The position numbers and the translations under genes are program-made. From NCBI GenBank assembly GCA_002412965.1, contig DHWB01000002.1, positions 304,008 through 368,007 on the forward strand: DNA of 64,000 nucleotides, written 5' to 3'. Under the pieces are notes generated by a model. The model was not told the DNA's origin and ran no database searches. It saw nothing but the letters and a program-made list of their open reading frames with translations. Position 1 is the stretch's first letter; the number at the start of each line of letters is the position of its first letter. Positions 61,551-64,000 of this stretch are shown one piece after another. The DNA is from Desulfomicrobium sp. UBA5193 (lineage in GTDB: Bacteria; Desulfobacterota; Desulfovibrionia; Desulfovibrionales; Desulfomicrobiaceae).

Positions 61551-62789
61551 TCATTGCGCGGCCAGCGCCTTCAGGATCACGTCCCGGTCGACCATGCCGA
61601 GCAGGCGGCCTTGCTTGTCGGCCACCACGAGCCGCTTGATCTTGTTTTCCATCAAAATCCGGATGACCTCGGTCAGCGGCGCGTCCGGGCTCACGGAGAC
61701 TACCCGCGCGACCATGGCCTCTTCGGCGGTGCCTTCCAGGGTGGGCGGCACGGTCTCGCGCTGGGTCAGGACGCCGAGCAGCTTGGAGACCATCGAGGGC
61801 AGGTTTTGACGCGCAAAGCGTTGCAGCAGGTCCCAGTCGTGGACGATGCCGAGAATCACCCGGTCCTTGTCCACGACGACCACTCTGCGCAGGGGCGAGG
61901 CGACAAGCTTGGCGAGCACCCCGTCCAGCGGTTCATCCGGCGCGGCGGTGGGCACTTCGGTGTAGAGGACGTCGCGGGCGGTGGCATGCGCCCCCGCAGG
62001 CAGGACGTCGAGGTGCGCGGCCACGGCGGAGGTCCGGCCGATGGCTGCCAGAATGTCGGTGCGGCTGACGATGCCCAGCAGGGTCCCGTCGTCGGCTGTG
62101 ACGGGCAGGCGCTTGATGTTGCGGGAAGCCATCAGCTTCAGGGCGTCGTTGACCGTGGTCTTGATGTTCAGGGTGGCGACGGGGCTCGACATGATGTCCT
62201 GGGCCTGAAGCCCCTCGAATTCCGGGCAGTGGTCCTGTTCGTGGCGCAGTCCGGTGGGCACGTAGCCGTGCATGTCCAGGCGCAGGGGCATGTGCGCCCT
62301 GGACAGCAGGTCGCCGCCGGTGATGATGCCCATGATCCGGTTGCCGTCCATGACCGGCACGGCCTTGACTTCCCGGCGCAGGAGGAGGTCCACGACATCG
62401 GTCAGGGTGGCCGACATGTCCACGGTAAAGACGTTTTCGGTCATCACGTCGCGGATACGTAGGGGAAGATGAAAGATGGCCTGTCCGTCCTGGACCACGA
62501 TGCTGCCGTCCTCGACCAGCGCGTCGACCACGGGCAGGAAATCGGCGATGCGTGACGGGGTGTCGACGATCTCGACGATGACCGGCAAGTCCTCGGCCAG
62601 ACGCAGGACCTTGGCCGTGTGCAGCAGGTTGTTGGCCCCGAAGCCCATGAACCCCCTGGAAACCGAGGCTCCGGCCATGCCGCGCTGGCGGGCTTCGCCC
62701 ACGATGACGTCATAAAGGGGCATGCCTTTGTGGCGCGCCGCTTCCCCCACGAAAATCTTCAGGGTTTTCACATCAATAAGTTTGAGCAT
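61551..62789 (-). CDS. DUF190 protein with four CBS domains
   Basis: The 412-residue protein has an N-terminal DUF190 domain (about 1-105, with RQRGMAGASVSRGFMGFG), followed by four CBS units: IRDVMTENVFTVD, DIMSSPVATLN, VLYTEVPTAAPD and AMVARVVSVSPD starts, each ending in a GI(V/I)xxxD(L/I)L-type block. CBS pairs usually bind adenine nucleotides. DUF190 proteins are often next to crcB and are thought to aid fluoride export. The longer frame overlaps crcB out of phase; ATG at 62789 is the start. It follows crcB by 11 bases. Confidence 0.9.
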   Translation of the reverse strand: MLKLIDVKTLKIFVGEAARHKGMPLYDVIVGEARQRGMAGASVSRGFMGFGANNLLHTAKVLRLAEDLPVIVEIVDTPSRIADFLPVVDALVEDGSIVVQDGQAIFHLPLRIRDVMTENVFTVDMSATLTDVVDLLLRREVKAVPVMDGNRIMGIITGGDLLSRAHMPLRLDMHGYVPTGLRHEQDHCPEFEGLQAQDIMSSPVATLNIKTTVNDALKLMASRNIKRLPVTADDGTLLGIVSRTDILAAIGRTSAVAAHLDVLPAGAHATARDVLYTEVPTAAPDEPLDGVLAKLVASPLRRVVVVDKDRVILGIVHDWDLLQRFARQNLPSMVSKLLGVLTQRETVPPTLEGTAEEAMVARVVSVSPDAPLTEVIRILMENKIKRLVVADKQGRLLGMVDRDVILKALAAQ

Positions 62790-62800
62790 CCAAAACCTCC

Positions 62801-63175
62801 CTACAGGATTCTGCCAAGGCTGGTGCCGAGGAAGAGGGCCGCGAAGCCGGCCACGTTTTGACCGCCGACATTCAGGATCAGCCGCAGCCATTGCGCGTCG
62901 CGCAACAGTTCGCCGCTTTCGAAAACAAAGGTGGAGAAGGTTGTGAACGCGCCCATGAAACCAACCAGCACGATGACGCGAGTCTGCCCCGAAAGAAAGC
63001 CGCGCTCCTCGGCCAGGATCCAGACCAGGCCGAAAAGAAAGCAGCCCAGGATGTTCACGGCCCAGGTGCCCCAGGGAAAGCCCCGACCGAGCGCGGCATA
63101 CATCACACCGGAGAGCCAGTAGCGGCAGAGGGTCCCGCAGGCTCCGGCCAGGGCGATGAGAAGAAGTTTGTGCAT
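62801..63175 (-). CDS. crcB: Fluoride channel CrcB/Fluc
   Basis: CrcB is the dual-topology fluoride channel. The 124-residue protein has four membrane segments, GACGTLCRYWLSG at the N-terminus and the fluoride-pathway block GFMGAFTTFSTF. It is a single gene, fitting a homodimer. ATG at 63175 is chosen; the longer frame has unrelated N-terminal residues. No fluoride riboswitch was recognised upstream (63176-63465). Confidence 0.95.
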   Translation of the reverse strand: MHKLLLIALAGACGTLCRYWLSGVMYAALGRGFPWGTWAVNILGCFLFGLVWILAEERGFLSGQTRVIVLVGFMGAFTTFSTFVFESGELLRDAQWLRLILNVGGQNVAGFAALFLGTSLGRIL

Positions 63176-63465
63176 TGTTTCCCTCGTGCGGATGAAACAT
63201 GGCTGAAAGCGGCTTGGTGCAATACTGCGCCGTGCGGGGATAAAAGCACTGTTTTCATGAATCGGCAAGCGCGGCCCGAAGTCGGGCCAGGCTCATGCCT
63301 GGTGACGGTTGCGTGTCGCGGATTCAAGAAACGGGACGCAAGGCTGGGTGTCGAAAGCGAGGAGGGGCACGGGGAAGAAGTCGAAACCGGCCTTCAGCGC
63401 ATCAAGTGGGCGATCAGGGCCGCCGTCCTAGGTGTGGCGGGAGGCGGCCGCATCCGGCCGGGCTG

Positions 63466-63853
63466 CTACGGTTTTGGGGCGATGTCCCCGTTTTCAGTGA
63501 GAATTGTGTCGTCAATCTTGCGGATCAGAGTTTCGTCGACGGCCTTGGAATGCATGATGTGCCTGACGTTGCCTTGAGCGATGTCGCTCATGGCTCTCAG
63601 TGAGAAGTCTTCTGGTGCCATCTGCGCTTCCTGCAGGAGGACATCGATTTCTTCCGGCGGCAGCAAAAAGAAATCGAACCGGCCGGTTTTGAGCATCTTG
63701 ACCAACCGCACCGACCGAATCCGCCGCGACTTGGACGATCCTGTCGGGGTATCTGGCCAGCATGGCTTCAAGTCGGGGCCCATCGGACAGGCCCTCGACC
63801 CGCAACCATTTTCCGAGCGAATACGGCGGATTCATTTTCAATCCAGATGACAT
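63466..63853 (-). pseudogene. Frameshifted remnant of a periplasmic solute-binding protein
   Basis: Two overlapping frames together give one family-like sequence. Frame A (from ATG 63853) reads GPRLEAMLARYPDRIVQVAAD. Near 63715 it must shift by one base to frame B (SVRLVKMLKTGRFDFFLLPPEE, then SDIAQGNVRHIMHSKAVDE). Joined, it resembles the second half of small extracellular solute-binding family 3 proteins, and the first half and signal peptide are missing. So it is a truncated, frameshifted relic beside the tRNA-Leu gene. A sequencing error in one base cannot be excluded, but the missing half would remain. Confidence 0.6.
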
Positions 63854-63953
63854 CAACTCTTCTCGTCGGCGCAAGCATCGAACAGTGTGCATCTTGCCGA
63901 AAAAAGAACAAGAAGAAGGGTTGAAACATTTCTGCTGCGACCCTTTGTCTTAC

Positions 63954-64000
63954 TGGTGCCGAAGAGAGGACTCGAACCTCCACCGGGGAACCCCGACTAG
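63954..64000 (-). tRNA. tRNA-Leu, 3' part (cut by window edge)
   Basis: On the minus strand the sequence ends TTCGGCACCA with encoded CCA (plus 63954-63956), a T arm GAGG-TTCGAGT-CCTC and a long class II variable arm (CGGGG-TTC-CCCG). The anticodon stem end TCTAG or CTAG is at the window edge, and the anticodon is outside. The long variable arm and the CTTCGGC acceptor fit tRNA-Leu (CAG or GAG likely). A weak dyad plus T-rich stretch at 63899-63948 may terminate it. Confidence 0.85.

Noticed and set aside
63176..63465. Fluoride riboswitch ahead of crcB
   Set aside because: I looked for the GGnGAUGG-type core with downstream pairing and did not see it; only two short GC-rich dyads (about 63273-63302) are present. 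A covariance search would be decisive.
63768..63983. Short frame beginning MEVRVLSSAP across the tRNA-Leu end
   Set aside because: This start is the typical false translation of a tRNA T arm; no real protein.

Overview
The window is GC-rich, densely coded bacterial DNA that looks like a sulfate-reducing deltaproteobacterium of the Desulfovibrionales, most likely Desulfomicrobium or a close relative. This rests on a periplasmic tetraheme cytochrome c3 whose fourth haem site is CxxCH, a ferredoxin with the six-cysteine spacing of the D. gigas type, futalosine-route menaquinone genes (mqnB, mqnD, a UbiD decarboxylase), an AhbB-type siroheme decarboxylase beside hemL (haem made through siroheme), and a purine pathway in which IMP cyclohydrolase and AICAR transformylase are separate proteins. 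The assignment is inference from recognised families; no database search was run.

Layout. 1-13.5 kb: end of an IMP cyclohydrolase gene, hflX (apparently with an AUC start), plsY, an RNB-domain ribonuclease, AICAR transformylase, purA, holB, serB, fxsA, a UbiD-family decarboxylase and pyk. 13.8-24.1 kb: a long minus-strand run holding menaquinone genes (ubiE/menG, mqnB, mqnD, polyprenyl synthase) together with a nucleotide-sugar dehydrogenase, an HDOD-PAS-GGDEF protein and purL. 24.2-28.3 kb: an acidic, internally duplicated PopZ-like protein, cytochrome c3, hemL and ahbB. 28.4-32.7 kb: gpsA, a YjbQ protein, an RsbW-like kinase overlapping a receiver-PP2C phosphatase, and an M48 protease. 32.8-39.9 kb: tRNA-Val, thrS, infC (AUU start, overlapping thrS), rpmI, rplT, pheS, pheT and a MerR regulator, the classic translation cluster.

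40-49 kb: a zinc-ribbon PilZ protein, a GspE/PilB ATPase with a MshEN-like N-terminus, an HDOD protein, an aminotransferase, pgi, and a histidine kinase/NtrC pair. 49.3-55 kb: a fused MrfA-MrfB-like helicase-exonuclease followed by an EmrAB-type drug efflux pair. 55-58 kb: a minus-strand VTC polyphosphate polymerase-like / DUF4956 membrane protein / CotH-like kinase trio, the best candidate for a poorly described system. 58.2-64 kb: ferredoxin, a MotB-MotA-type pair in reversed order, a crcB / DUF190-4xCBS / chrA operon, a frameshifted solute-binding-protein remnant and the 3' end of a tRNA-Leu.

Three intergenic sites (about 1.8, 13.6 and 49.2 kb) carry inverted pairs of a REP-like hairpin element. 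No CRISPR array, prophage, insertion sequence or rRNA was seen. No gene-free stretch exceeds about 300 bases. The longest, 63176-63465, holds only two short GC-rich dyads near 63273-63302; 6100-6370 holds the purA promoter candidate.
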